A DNA stretch of 64,000 nt from Steinernema hermaphroditum (GCA_030435675.1 CM059624.1:2008769-2072768); one strand, 5' to 3'; counted from the stretch's first letter, positions 45,553 through 57,479 are shown. The notes: generated by a model not told the origin, from the letters alone. A program made the numbers and translations.

Positions 45553-47577
45553 ATGACAGTTGGAACAACACGACGGGAACGCATCCAAGAGATCCTTCGC
45601 AGATGGGAACACAACCTTAAAGTGAAGAATGATAAGGATGCGACTGTTTATAACATTCCGGCTGATCTGAAGGAGCTGTTCCTGAATGACGACAACCCTC
45701 CAGAAGCCTATTTCGATATCTTTATGGCGGCCTTGGATTTGGAAACGCCCACCACCTACTTGTTCAAGCTGACTTTCGAAGCTTTTAAGGAATGTAAAGA
45801 GGCTGGGACACTCCAGAATGTAGATGTGTCTGCAGAACTGCAGGTAATATATCCGGCTATGTGGATTTTCATGTAATTTTAGAACCGGGTGTTCAATACT
45901 CTTCTCGACAAGTCGACCCCCAAGGAAAATGAAACTCGACAAGATCGAAACCTTCCCAAAATTTTCAACTACTTCGTGAGCGTGTTCAAGTTCGATCAGC
46001 TCGACAAACCGCTAGAGGCGCATCTCGAGGTAGGAGTGATTGGCATCGACCCTTGTAAATCTCTCACTTTCAGATGTTTCTTTCGGAAAACGACTATTCT
46101 TCCGCTGGCAGTTTGCTCGCTTTTGGACCGCTGCATCTTCTCGACACCGTTTCTGACGTCCTGACCGATGTCATCGTTCCCCTATTCATCATTAGGCAAC
46201 AAGAGCAGCTGAGCGTTTACGACAAAATCATCAAAAAGCTGATCAAAGTCTCTAAGAATGGACGTGTTTTCGTCGCTTTTCTGGACAACTGCATGGAAGA
46301 GAGCGATGATCGGCGAAAGAAGCTTGTGGCTTGCTATGGGGGAATGCCAAAAGATGGTCACGAAGCGCTACGTGATCCGAAGAAGGTCATGAAGGCTTAC
46401 ATTAAAGAGCTGGACCTTTCCAAGAAGGACTTTCCAAACTACTTGAATAAAGAAGCCCTAGATGATCTGTTCTATAGATTCGTGCTATATCATCCAAGAA
46501 GAGGAGAAAAGCCTGAACTGACTCCAGAACAGTTTGAAGACCACGTTAGGGTGGGTCTACTGTATATGTTTGATATGTTTTCACGCCATAACTACATATT
46601 TAGAATGCGATGCTCCATGGTCCTACGCTGCCCAACCTCTTTGTCAAGAAGCTTCGTGACTGTAACCTACATAGAGAAGCAATGAAATGGGAAGAGTTTG
46701 TCAAAAAGCCTCAAGTGGTAAAAGCGGAGCACCATACTCCTTATGGATTGGATGGGTTTACGGTACAATTCGTGGCGACAGAAACATCGAACAACATCGG
46801 TAGACTGACTGAAGTCATCGAGGATCTGAAGACGGGTACGATAGTGGCTATGGATTGTGAAAATCAATCCACCTATGCTGCTGGAGAAAGAAAGTAAGTG
46901 ACAACGGCGTGACTATAGAGGCTTGATTGTTCTTCTTGTAGGATCGCCCTCCTTCAATTCGCCTTCGACAAGAAGGTCTTTGTCGTGGACACCCACTCCC
47001 TGGGAAGTAACTCCGACCTGAACTCTGCTTGGAAGCGCTTCTTCGAGATCTTCTTCGGTAGTGGCAAACATCAGGTGTTCGGTATGTCGCCCTGTTCCAC
47101 CTCTCCTTCGAAGAGTTAGCTCCTTTTAGGGTTCGGATTAGATGGAGACATCTCGAACATCGGAAAGACTTATGCACCTCTGAAAGACATCCAGAAGAAG
47201 AACGTCATCAAGACGGAAAGACTCATCCCTCAACTGGAGAAGCAGCTTCCAAATAGCGAATTCTTCAAAGACCTCAGTAAGCCCGCCCCTAAACTTCCCA
47301 ATCACTCCTCATAGATCCCAAAATCGGACTCAAAGATCTCTACAAGAAGTGCTTCCCTGACCAACCGGAGATGGACAAATCGGAGCAGATGAGCTGCTTC
47401 GACCGGCGACCTCTGAGGAAGGCCCAGCTGGACTACGCCGCCAGGGACGTCATTGTCTTGCTGAAGATCTTTGAGAAATTCAAGGAAGAAGCTGCCAGGT
47501 TAGTGCTGCTTTCTGAGTGGAAAACTGATGAAATATTTAGGGAGACGTTCAACAAGTGTATGGAGTCGATATGCTGA
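45553..47577 (+). CDS. MUT-7/EXD3-like 3'-5' exonuclease, paralog N
   Basis: Eight exons (45553-45843, 45883-46029, 46074-46550, 46604-46893, 46942-47081, 47130-47276, 47315-47498, 47541-47577) join in phase to 570 aa. The ATG directly follows tttctctcttag, a trans-splice acceptor. The N-terminal half (FKFDQLDKPLEAHLE, LTPEQFEDHVR) is clearly diverged from M and O. Exon 4 carries motif I as IVAMDCENQSTY. From exon 5 on, exons and introns are almost identical to O: motif II GFGLDGDISNIG, motif III LDYAARDVIVLL, and intron 6 identical base for base. All DEDDy residues are intact. A short last exon ends ETFNKCMESIC. Confidence 0.87.
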
Positions 47578-47838
47578 AAAACAGCAAAAAACTTTCTCGA
47601 TTAACTTATTGTGGATGAAGTTAAAGATTACTTGTAAAAACTTGTCCCATTCCGATAGGAAACAAGATTCAATTTTTGCGTTAATAACCGCTCTTATCTA
47701 TCGCCTATACCCTAAGGTTTTGGTCATGGTTTCATAGTGAAAATGTTGAAAGAAAGCGTGATGACTGTTTCATCGAAAGATGAAGACAGCTACCCTGTCA
47801 GGCGGCGGATCACAACGATGACTGTGATGCATTTTCAG

Positions 47839-49874
47839 ATGGGTAATCCAACGCGTCAGGACCGGTTGAACGAGGTTTTTGAGAAATTCAAGAACTCTCA
47901 AAAGGGAAAGAAAGGGAAAACCGATGCTTCCACTTTGAACGACATCAAAGCAGCCTTGACGAATCTATTCATAAACGGTGAAGACCCACTTGAGGCCTAT
48001 TTTACTCTCTTCGAAGATGCTGCCAGAATGGACATGGCTCCAAAGCTTCTGTTCGTGTTGGCCTGCGAAATACTCAAAGAATGCATAGAGGGAAAAGATA
48101 AGCCGCTTGCGTCTGTGGAGCTTCAGGTAATTGGCCAGCTTTCTTAAACGATCCATCATCTCAAAACATCAAGACCAAGGCATTCAACATGCTCTTGGAA
48201 ATGGACACCACACCCAAAAAACGACCAGAATTGAAGCTGGTAAAAATGTTTACCTTTTTCGCGGGTATTTTCATATTCGACCAAATGGAGAGACCTCTTG
48301 GAGAGTACGTCAAGGTAGGTCAAAAGTATTTCCCTCGGAATACGTGCCATGTTTAGATGTTCCTTCTGGAAGGCCGCTACGCTTCCGCAGCGACGTTACT
48401 GTCTTATGGACCGTCGCATCTTCTAGAAGACACACCCAATGTCTTGCAAGAGGTCATCATTCCCTTTTTCATTATTAGAAACCAGGAACAGGAAAAGTTA
48501 CAAAGCTACACGACGATCATCATAGATTTGGCTAGAAGAGCAAATGTTGGGACCGAATTCGTGGAATTTCTGGACAAGCAGCTTGAATCGAACGATAAGG
48601 AACGCATGGCTGTAGTGGCTGGCTACCGGGACATGCCGGAAAATGGCTACCAGGCGTTTTGCAATGTTAAGAAAGATATTAAGCTCTATGCGGACGCATT
48701 CAGGCTGTCAAAGCCGGACTTCCCCAACTATCGAAGGCAGGTAGCAGTTGGCGATCTGGATCGCCGGTTTAAGATGTACTACACGGAGAAGACTTTAACG
48801 CTCGGACAGTTCGAAGATCACGCCAGGGTAACAAGAATCCCCGACGAGAAGATGCTCATGTTTAGAACGCTATGCTCAATCCCCACGCTCTTCCAATACT
48901 CCCAGATCTCTTTTTGGAACGACTTAAACGTAGGAAAGACGATGAAGAAGTTGCCCGGTGGGAAGCGTTCTTCCAGAAGCCTCAGACTCTTAAGCAGGAA
49001 TTTCCGGAACCTTATGAGTTGGATGGGTTTTCGGTTGAGTTTGTGAGGACAGAAACTTCAAAGGATATCGAAAAGATGACTGAAGTGGTTAGGAAAGTGG
49101 AGAAAGGAAACATCATTGCATTAGACTGCGAAAATCAAGCGGTTTACGTGACAAGTACGACGAAGTAAATGACTGGGATGGATGGGCGTTCATACAGGAA
49201 ACCGGATTTTAGGATCGCCCTTCTTCAATTCGCCTTTGACAAGAAGGTCTTTGTTGTGGACACCCACTCCCTCGGAAGCGACTCCGACCTGAACTCTGCT
49301 TGGAAGCGCTTCTTCGAGGTCTTCTTCGGTAGTGGCAAACATCAGGTGTTCGGTATATCGCCCTGTTCCACCTCTCCTTCGAAGAGTTAGCTCCTTTTAG
49401 GGTTCGGATTAGATGGAGACATCTCGAACATCGGAAAGACTTATGCACCTCTGAAAGACATCCAGAAGAAGAACGTCATCAAGACGGAGAGACTCATCCC
49501 CGAGCTGAAGAAGCAGCTTCCAAATAGCGAATTCTTCAAAGACCTCAGTAAGCCCGCCCCTAAACTTCCCAATCACTCCTCATAGATCCTAAAATCGGAC
49601 TCCAAAATCTCTACAAGAAGTGCTTCCCTGACCAACCGGAGATGGACAAGTCGGAGCAGATGAGCTGCTTTGATCGGCGACCTCTGAGGAAGGCGCAGCT
49701 GGACTACGCCGCCAGGGACGTCATTGTCTTGCTGAAGATCTTTGAGAAATTCAAGGAAGAAGCTGCCAGGTTAGTGCTGCTTGGTCATCAGATCAGAAAG
49801 ATGATGAGAATTCCAGGGAAGCGAACGGTGTGGACGCATTCAGCATGTCGATCTTGAAATCAATCTCTTCTTAA
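47839..49874 (+). CDS. MUT-7/EXD3-like 3'-5' exonuclease, paralog O
   Basis: Eight exons (47839-48126, 48174-48314, 48357-48827, 48866-49164, 49213-49352, 49401-49547, 49586-49769, 49817-49874) join in phase to 575 aa. I chose the ATG at 47839 because it follows gcattttcag directly, as in M and N, although the frame is open further upstream. Motifs: I IIALDCENQAVY, II GFGLDGDISNIG, III LDYAARDVIVLL. It lies 260 bp downstream of N in the same orientation. Its 3' half matches both N and M, its exon 4 matches only M. Confidence 0.87.
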
Positions 49875-49973
49875 AATGTTAACCTACGTTGTTACTCTCG
49901 TTGTTTTTTAGTCAAATTGACAGGCTAGAAACAATTTATTAAGGAAGCAATATTCGGTGGCCTGTGTGACCAA

Positions 49974-51479
49974 TTATTTCCTCTCATAAGTGGTGATACC
50001 ACTAACAACAACTTGGGAGATGTCCGAGTTGCCTCCGCCGAAGACCCAAGCATCCACCGGGCAGTCGCCCTCTTTCAAACTAAAACGCCAATCCTTCTTG
50101 ATGTTCAGAAAGCCAACTAACTAACCTAGCGAATGTCGGAGTACTCAAATCCAAGGCCACCAAGTCAGCTGCCATTCCAACAGCCAACTCACCAACCTTC
50201 TTCTCCAGAGCCAAGGATTTGGCTCCGTTTTCGGTGGCTATCTTCAAGAGCTGAACAGCGTCCAAACCCGCATGGTTCCTCTTATTCTTCACCATCTAAA
50301 CGTCTCGTTTTACACTAGCTATGGGATACCGTTCCCACGTTTTGACAGTAGGCCAGCCACCTCATCTCCTCCACAAACGATAAACGATTGTTACAATCGG
50401 TCCCGAGACAGACTTGGTCGTTTTCGCTCAAATCGGGAATGCCGTCTCCGAGAAAACCCTCGGTCAACGGGCACACACAGATGTTAGCCCTGGCGGAAGC
50501 CAGCTTAGCCATGATGGACTTGTTGGTGTAGGTACAGTGGACCATAGTCCACAGCTCGTTGAGGTCAGGATTCTGCCTAAGAACCACCTCGTTGGGCGTG
50601 CTCCCAAGCGCTTCAAGACAGTCTTCGATCTCCTTAGGCTGCTCTTCGATGTGAATGTGGAAGGCGAGGTTCAACTCCTTGGCCCATCGCCACAGTTCTC
50701 GAACAGTGTTAGGGTCCACAGCTCGAAGGGAGTGAGCTAAAAGAGGCCTTAGGAATTACAAATATCGTGTTTTTACCGGCCACGGCGATGGTCACATTGG
50801 GTTTATCCTGGACCAAATCGATAAGATGCTCCACCTGATCCTGGAATTCGCTGAGTTCCGACGAGAATCTCTTCTGGGCAGCTTGCAGGGGTTCGTCATT
50901 GAAGCCACCTCTGCAGTAGAGCGTCTCAATGAGCACCAGACGAATGCCTGTGTCTTCCGCCGCCTTTATGACCGCCTCATCGAGGTCGAAGCGATCCTTG
51001 CCATGGTGGACATAGTGGAATTCTCCGACGGTTGTGATTCCGGCCATGAGCATCTCTTTGAATGTCTCACAACAGTACTTAAATATGAACAGAGGGGGTC
51101 GAGGATGGGAGGACCAGTCCTTACCTGATAGAGCTTCTCAAAAGTGATATTCTCCACAATCTGGTACATACTGTTCCTCCACTTCCAAAAATTTGTTTTA
51201 CTCTTCGATCCGATCCCACTACTTCCTCTCATCTGTTTATGGAAGGCATGCGAATGGGCGTTTATAAATCCAGGCAGGACCAGCTAAATCAACCCCTATA
51301 GGGAATAAACAAAGCACTGGCACCTTGTTTTCCAGCTTCACATCGCCATCCTTAGGCTCGACGCCGGCCTCGATCGCGCTGAGCTTTCCATCGGAATCGA
51401 TGGAAAATCGAACGTTATTGGTGAGATGGCCGCGAAGCCAGGCCTTCGGGGCGAACAGCGTGTGGCCTTTCAGATCCAT
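49974..51479 (-). CDS. Formimidoylglutamate deiminase (HutF-like amidohydrolase)
   Basis: Six exons (51479-51324, 51283-51125, 51065-50777, 50736-50339, 50295-50126, 50079-49974) join in phase to 425 aa. The amidohydrolase metal-site motifs are NAHSHAFHKQMRG, FHIHIEEQ, the His in MVHCTY and the Asp in CLGTDCNNRLSF. TTVGEFHYVHHGKD and AHSLRAV are typical of HutF rather than guanine deaminase. The reaction hydrolyses N-formimidoyl-L-glutamate, from histidine breakdown, to N-formyl-L-glutamate and ammonia; most animals instead use FTCD. The ATG directly follows cctcttcttcag, a trans-splice site. The exon-3 acceptor (gttgtgag) is atypical. Confidence 0.87.
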
Positions 51480-52016
51480 CTGAAGAAGAGGTGTGTGGGA
51501 AGAGAAGTGTTGCGGGAAATGGACGAGTCAGTAACTGATCGATCGCATTGATTGCGCGATGCGATTACCCGATTACAGCGCGACCCCTTGTGGTGAGCGG
51601 AGATCGAAGACCGTTGAGCCAGGCCTGTATAGCAAAACAAAGAAATAAACATTGCCATTTTTATGAATTCACTGGATGTCCACTGTCAAGTGAAGGAGAA
51701 TATATGCTGACAAATTCAGTCCCACCATAGAAATATCCTCTCCTCCCTTGTTGCCATTGACATAAAGCATCGATTAAACTATGCCTTAGGGACCGCTAGG
51801 TCATCCATTTGTATCCAAGACGATTCTATAAGCAGCAGTTCTATTTCTTCTCAAACATTTCAAGGTTTAGGTCTTCTTTCATCACTTACCATTTACCTAA
51901 TCGACAGAATATGGACCTTCACTTAATATCGCTCAGCTCCACAGCGATATATTTCGAATAATTTTATGTACAAACTGAATAAAAAACAGTTATTCTACTT
52001 CATCAACATTCCTCTG
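51480..52016. other. Intergenic between HutF-like gene and CPT1
   Basis: Holds the outron of the HutF-like gene and the 3' UTR of CPT1. No further gene is supported. Confidence 0.45.
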
Positions 52017-55000
52017 CTATGCGTTCTTATGAGCCCCATCGACCATTTTCTTCATTTCCCTCAAACATTTCAGGATCTGATCACGGAATCGATACGCATT
52101 CTAAACAGTTCAAAACACTTATACTTTCACCCATCTGTGCTAGCCTACCGTATGACTGAGTGATTTCCAGGTAGCAATATGGAAACTGAGGTCGTCGCCT
52201 GTAGCTCCGATCGTATAGCAAACCCCGTAGTTCGATCCCTCGGGACAGCAGAAGGCACCAGCCGGCCAGAAGAACTTGTTGTCTTTGCCGAGCTCTTTGG
52301 AATATTCCACCATCTGATGTTGCGGCGTTTGGCTTGTGGACAGGGCGTAGGGAGTGTTGAAGACCGATTCGAGGAAAGGACTATCGATCTGTAGATATTT
52401 GGCGACGATGTAGAGGGCGAAGAGATGACGGTCCACGCCGTGGCCGACCATAGCGTGGCGGTAGTAGTCCTGGTGATAGTCGCACGCTTTGCGAAGAAGC
52501 TCTAGCCGTTCGACATCCTAGAAATACGCTATATAAAGCTTCTAGGAAGATTGTGAACTTGCAGATCTCTCAGTATCCTCCATGGCCTTCACGAAATCAC
52601 AAGATTCTACGCTACAGCTCCTGACCGTCTCCGTGCGACCATCCTTGAACAGTCTCATCACAGCTGGCTCATAGGTTAGCTCGAATTTGCCCTGGTCACG
52701 GAAGTAGGCCATTTGAAGGGCCATCTGGATGAAGGCGTCCGGTGACACTTTCACCTTCTTGATGAAGTTCTTGCCGAAGTCGTGGAAAACGATGGAGGCG
52801 TTCTCGAAGTCGTGGGCGACGGCCTTGCTGATGGAGTAGGCTTCGTCTATGGCCGTCTTTGTCTAAAAATGAACTACGTAAGTATATTTAAACAGCTGAT
52901 AATTGCACCTCTTCATCGAGTTTCCAAAGCAGTCTCTCAGCTGAAGGGACGACTTCAACTTCGCCTCTGCAATGACCGTCCTTGGTGTAGGGGTGCACGA
53001 ATTCTTCTTGATATTTGATATACTCGCGGATGTGAACGTAGATCATGGCGTCGACGACCGAGTGCTCGGCGTTCGATGAGAACTGGAAATGATAGGTTGA
53101 AAATACGATGGAACTACTGCTTTAAAGACTATATATGATGGTGAGACATATGCAAATCGGTGTGAGTAGCAAGAGACGCGTCTGTGGTGTAATGGTCAGC
53201 ATGGTTGCCTTCCAAGCAGGGGTTCGACAGGGGTTCGATTCCCCTCAGACGCATAGTTTTTTTTCTTTTTTTCCTCTTTGGTATCATTTTTCTTTTATAA
53301 TGTGCTAAAAAAATCGGTTAAAATGAAAAATGACAAAAGAGAAAAGAATGAAAAAAGATTAGCAGCGAGTGGTTTCGATCCACCGACCTCTGGGTTATGG
53401 GCCCAGCACGCTTCCACTGCGCCACGCTGCTTCGATCGACAATAGCACCTCTATAACTATTGAGCGGGGGCCATCGAAAATGGGTGGTAATTTTTTTGTC
53501 CATTTTGTTTCCTTTTAATTTGTATTAAAAGTTTTTCCGATTTGTGACTGCCACGTTGAGGTCAGGGAGAAGAATACCATTGAAGGTCTACTAACCCTCC
53601 CATTCTTCGAAAATATGTAAACCGACGGCTTATCACACCACAGCTGGTAGCCATTTCCATGCAGAGTTCTGGCATATTCATAGTCGTACTTGGTCGTATC
53701 ATTCTAAACTTTCACTCTGGCCACCGAATTCTCAGGGCGTAGAATACCTCATCGTATTCTCTCTCCTCGTCATCCAGGAAGATGATCTCCAGTGCATCTT
53801 CTATCGCTGTCAGCGACTCCCTATTCAGTCCATGGTCGAATTTGTTCTTTCGAATTCGTGCCCAGAGATCTCTGGGGCCAGCTGTTAGAGCGGAGAGATG
53901 CTCTTCATGATCCAGAGGTTCGGGTGTTCGGTCGATGATGCTTTGAAGGGCTCTAAAAGGGGTCAATAAGCTTAAAGGAAAATCTGTATATCCCTAACCT
54001 CTCGAACTCGGCTGGGCGAAGGAGCCTTCTTCCGTGGAAAATATTCAGCTTATACCAACAGCCTTTGCAGTAAACGGCCACGTGCCTTGCGTCAGGAAGC
54101 CTGACCATCTCATCTAAAGTTTATTACCGTAGTCGTCACGATCAAGGGTAACTTGCCTGAGATCTCTCCCGGCACTCTTAGACTCCTATGGTAGTCAATA
54201 TACTGATTTGCGCAGAGAGGAATGCCGCCAAGAGTGATAGGCTTTAGACACTGCTTCACGAAAGTTTCACGACAGAACTGCAGTCTTATCAAGGTAACAT
54301 TGGCGGCTCTAGCCGCCTGGATGTTCGTCGTCTGCTGGTAGATCACATCGGCACAGCCGACATTCGTATTGATGAGCGAGTTACGGTAGCGCATGTAGAC
54401 GATCTCCTTCCACCAGTCGCTGACGTAGTTCTTCGACGTTAGCCACTTCATCCACAGCTTCTTCTGGAGGCCAGGGCCAACTGTTTTCTTGAAGTCTTCG
54501 GCGAATTGGACGACTTCGTTGTAGCGTTCGTCGGAGTAAATGGGCCGGACTGTTTTGAGATACTGTAACATGAGCTATGGATGCAGGAAATAGGGGGCTT
54601 TCTACCTTGTCCACTGTGGTATCGAGGTTCGGAACGAAGAGCCATGGGAGGAGGTCATTGAAAGAGAAGAAAGTGGCGTATTTGTTGACCAGGTGGAGAA
54701 GAATCTGAAAGATTCTTCGTTAAAGAAGGTGGATTTGGAGGTGACCTTTTCCAGGCGCTTACAAAACCAGACAGTCTATGTCTTTCTCTCGCCCCCCTTA
54801 CATCCTCCAGCCCTCATTCACCGATTCTCTCAACTGACGGAGCGGTCGATCGCTCCATGAACTTCGTCGTTCACGCCGTCTACCGCGCCTACGCTTCTCT
54901 CATGGGTAATCTCTACTCCATATTTCTGTAAATGCATCCACTTTCAGAAAGCATCCGCTCAGAATCGCGCCTTCGGAAGAACGTCGACCAGGAGACGGGA

Positions 55001-55715
55001 GAGGAGTACATTCGAAAGCCCGAAGCGGACCAGTTTGAGGAGGCGAAGCGACAGACGAAGCTTATCAACTACGATCGTTCGCCTCCAGCCTCCGAAGGAC
55101 ACAACGTCTCTTGTGGCCCCGATGGGTGTACCATCGGGAAGGGACCGTAGGATGTGTATACTGTGGGCATGAACAATAAAATTGGGCCGTGGAAACATTG
55201 CTTTTGTGCGGTTTATTGTTCTAATTTTGGACTGCTTACCATGAAAGCCTTCGTCGGCAACGATGGACTCTTCCCAACTGACTCAAAAATCCAGCCATTG
55301 TAATACAGAATCAGGGTGAATGCACATCTAATAAGAAAGATGCACAAGTAGCTGAAGAGTCCACCAATCAGAGCGATGGAGATGAGCCTGTTGACGGCAG
55401 AGGAACTAAAAAGCTGGCTTTATGGCATGCCTTGAATGTGGCCTAGAATACCCAAAGTGGTAAGTCAAAGTTTTTGTCATTTTGTCAATCGTAAAGTTCA
55501 TCGGTGCTACACCAAAAACATTGAGAACGGCGATGCCCACCATAGTCCAGAGAAGCCATTCTAGGCGGAAAGGGAAGATCTTGTTTCTGACGGTTAACTG
55601 CAATGAAGTTAGCCAGGTGATGCCACATGACGGGGGCTACCTCAAATCTGTTCAACTTCCTCTGAAATCTCTTCAAATCAGCATCCTTCCCTATCGGGAC
55701 CTTCGAGTATCCCAT
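52017..55715 (-). CDS. CPT1: Carnitine O-palmitoyltransferase 1 (CPT1)
   Basis: Twelve exons (55715-55641, 55597-55452, 55405-55240, 54704-54606, 54562-54157, 54113-53999, 53952-53748, 53703-53596, 53082-52909, 52862-52563, 52517-52149, 52100-52017) join in phase to 748 aa, close to the usual ~770. Two N-terminal membrane helices (LLWTMVGIAVLNVFGVAP; ALIGGLFSYLCIFLIR) mark the outer-mitochondrial CPT1 form rather than CPT2. Catalytic His lies in NAEHSVVDAMIY; TSKNYVSDWWKEIVYMR, GRTETVRSCS and STSQTP are family landmarks. It transfers long acyl chains from CoA to carnitine for mitochondrial import. Introns 5 and 10 appear to use GC donors (gcaagt). Introns hold tRNA-iMet, tRNA-Gly and an opposite-strand gene. 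Confidence 0.92.
53178..53253 (+). tRNA. tRNA-Gly (TCC), variant with enlarged variable loop
   Basis: Acceptor gcgtctg/cagacgc, D arm and anticodon loop cttccaa (TCC) match the normal copy at 56256-56327. Between anticodon and T arms it has ggggttcgac in place of atcgac, a +4 nt change that looks like a copy of the adjacent T-arm sequence. Function is uncertain. It lies in CPT1 intron 8. Confidence 0.75.
53360..53431 (-). tRNA. Initiator tRNA-Met (CAT)
   Basis: 72 nt starting agcagcgtggcgcagtgga with anticodon loop ccataac, the GGGCCCATAACCC stem typical of eukaryotic initiator tRNA, and gatcgaaac in the T loop. It lies in CPT1 intron 8, same strand as CPT1. Confidence 0.95.
54857..55150 (+). 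CDS. Small nested protein (83 aa) inside CPT1 intron 3
   Basis: Two exons (54857-54905 and 54948-55150) join in phase: MNFVVHAVYRAYASLMES... to ...HNVSCGPDGCTIGKGP. The hydrophilic central part is Lys/Glu-rich and helical, and the C-terminus has a Cys pair (CGPDGC). There is no signal peptide. AATAAA at about 55169 lies 20 bp after the stop. It is antisense to and wholly within an intron of CPT1. I do not recognise the family. Confidence 0.6.
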
Positions 55716-56063
55716 GGCGACGTTTAACCTAGAAGTTTGTGGTTTGGTCAGGCGACGAGATGGTGGACACGACGTCACGGAACGTGAGATAAGAAGAATA
55801 GAAGTCGGAAAACCAAACAGCGTTGATGAGTTGGTCGCGAGGGCAAAGGTCGCTTTTGAGAGGGGCGGACAGGGGGGGGACAACTGGTCTGTGGTGTGCA
55901 CTTGTCAGCAGTTTTGAAACATAAAATGCTAGGCGTTTGGCAAGATTGAAGCAGCGATATCAAGGGCATAAGTTCAGTGTTTTAGTGCATCTCGAGCAGA
56001 GTTACATAACAGCATATGAAGAACCCCAACCTAATAGACACATCTGAAGGTAGTGCTGTCAGT
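55716..56063. other. Spacer upstream of CPT1
   Basis: Contains the likely CPT1 trans-splice acceptor (acttctag, 15 bp before its ATG). No gene is supported. Confidence 0.4.
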
Positions 56064-56135
56064 GGGGGTATAGCTCAGGGGTAGAGCGCTCGCTTAGCAT
56101 GCGAGAGGGCTGGGGTTCGAATCCCCATACCTCCA
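56064..56135 (+). tRNA. tRNA-Ala (AGC)
   Basis: Cloverleaf with acceptor gggggta/tacctcc, D arm with tagctcaggggtagagc, anticodon loop ttagcat (AGC) and T arm tggggttcgaatcccca. Confidence 0.94.
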
Positions 56136-56255
56136 GAACTTTTTTGAAGACTTCATTATATTAGTCGTTATTAATTTTGATTTTTAAATCTCATTTTCAT
56201 TTAAAAAAGGTCAAACTAAAACAAAAAATTCAAGCGTGCAAAATAGAAAAAGTTA

Positions 56256-56327
56256 TGCGTCTGAGGGGAATCGAACCCCTGTCGATTGCTTGGAAGGCAA
56301 CCATGCTGACCATTACACCACAGACGC
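56256..56327 (-). tRNA. tRNA-Gly (TCC)
   Basis: Normal-length copy: acceptor gcgtctg/cagacgc, anticodon loop cttccaa, variable loop atcgac, T arm aggggttcgattcccct. Confidence 0.94.
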
Positions 56328-57156
56328 TCTGTGTTTGAGATCATTCAATCTCTATGCACGCCGAGATAAATTAAATTATAAATTATAGCATTTTTCCAGT
56401 TTTGAGTAAAGAGTTTTAACCGATTATAGTGTGATTTAGTTATTTTTTTTATTGTCTTTTGGGTTTTCTATAAAGCCTTGGTCCTGCCTGCTCAGAAATC
56501 CACCAATTAGCCCATGCTAGTCCATCATAACATTCTGTACAGCTCCCTGAAAATTGTGCCATTTCTCGGTTTCAGAGTATATCTAAATTTCAATCTTTAC
56601 TTCGATCAATGACAGACATCTCAACTCCCCGAAAATCCACTCATCCGAAAACAACCGTCAAATATAAGAAGCAACAAGATAACACGGCCTGAAAACTGAA
56701 GAAAATAACGGATCCGGTGGCGGAGGGGCCCCACGTGGTCGGACGGCCCTGAGCACGTTGTTTACCCGTTTCTGCGTCTGACAACGCGTCATCCCCGCTT
56801 TATGCGCCGAGCGCGGGGGCAAAGTCCAGTCATCTGCTCGTCTAGACAGCGTTCCGCTCTCCCGACTACGCGCGCACTCTTACCGTCTCGCGCACTCGGC
56901 TGCTGTGGGTGCGGCGACGTTTTGTGCCCTGATGCGCCGTGATTGAGGACACCGTAGGGTGCTGGAAAGGGGCGAAAGGAAAGTTGAGGTGATTGGAAAG
57001 AGGGGAAAATCCCCCCATAGAAAATATAAAAGTTTGGTGTCTTGGAAATCTGATTCGGGAGGACTATTGACTAACTCCAATTCTCAATAAATAGTCACCG
57101 TTTTTGTTTGAATCTTTTTTGGGGTTAGACCCGATTAATTAATTGTTGAATTTCAA
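56328..57156. other. Intergenic, nothing certain
   Basis: A GC-rich stretch (56710-56900) and an AT-rich end with AATAAA near 57086 are present, but no ORF or RNA gene can be supported. Confidence 0.35.
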
Positions 57157-57237
57157 CAGCTGGGTTCTGAAATATCAGCGTTCCCGATAACAAGACGTAG
57201 TCTAGCAGGCATACTCCGATGAGGGTGAAGATAGCGG
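57157..57237 (+). repeat. Duplicated segment preserving the empty site of retroposon copy 5
   Basis: This stretch (ttctgaaatatcagcgttcccgataaca...gcatactccgatgag) matches 57697-57726 joined to 58246-58275. It therefore shows the locus before the insertion. Confidence 0.75.
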
Positions 57238-57479
57238 TTGGCCAGTTGTTCGTAACAAAAGCACCCAGAGTAAGGGTCGTTTTTGTAATAGCTACGACCA
57301 GAGGCTGCGACCGGAGCCACGCGAGCTGAGCCGGGTGAGCTGGCCACTAAGCCCGCTCGGACTGCGAAATTTTGGCATCTTTGACTACGATGACTTAACG
57401 TCGGATTGTGCTGCTCAGGGGAAAGGACACAAAAGTGAAGGACATTATGGCATGGCTGTAGTTTTTCGTCGAGTCGAGA

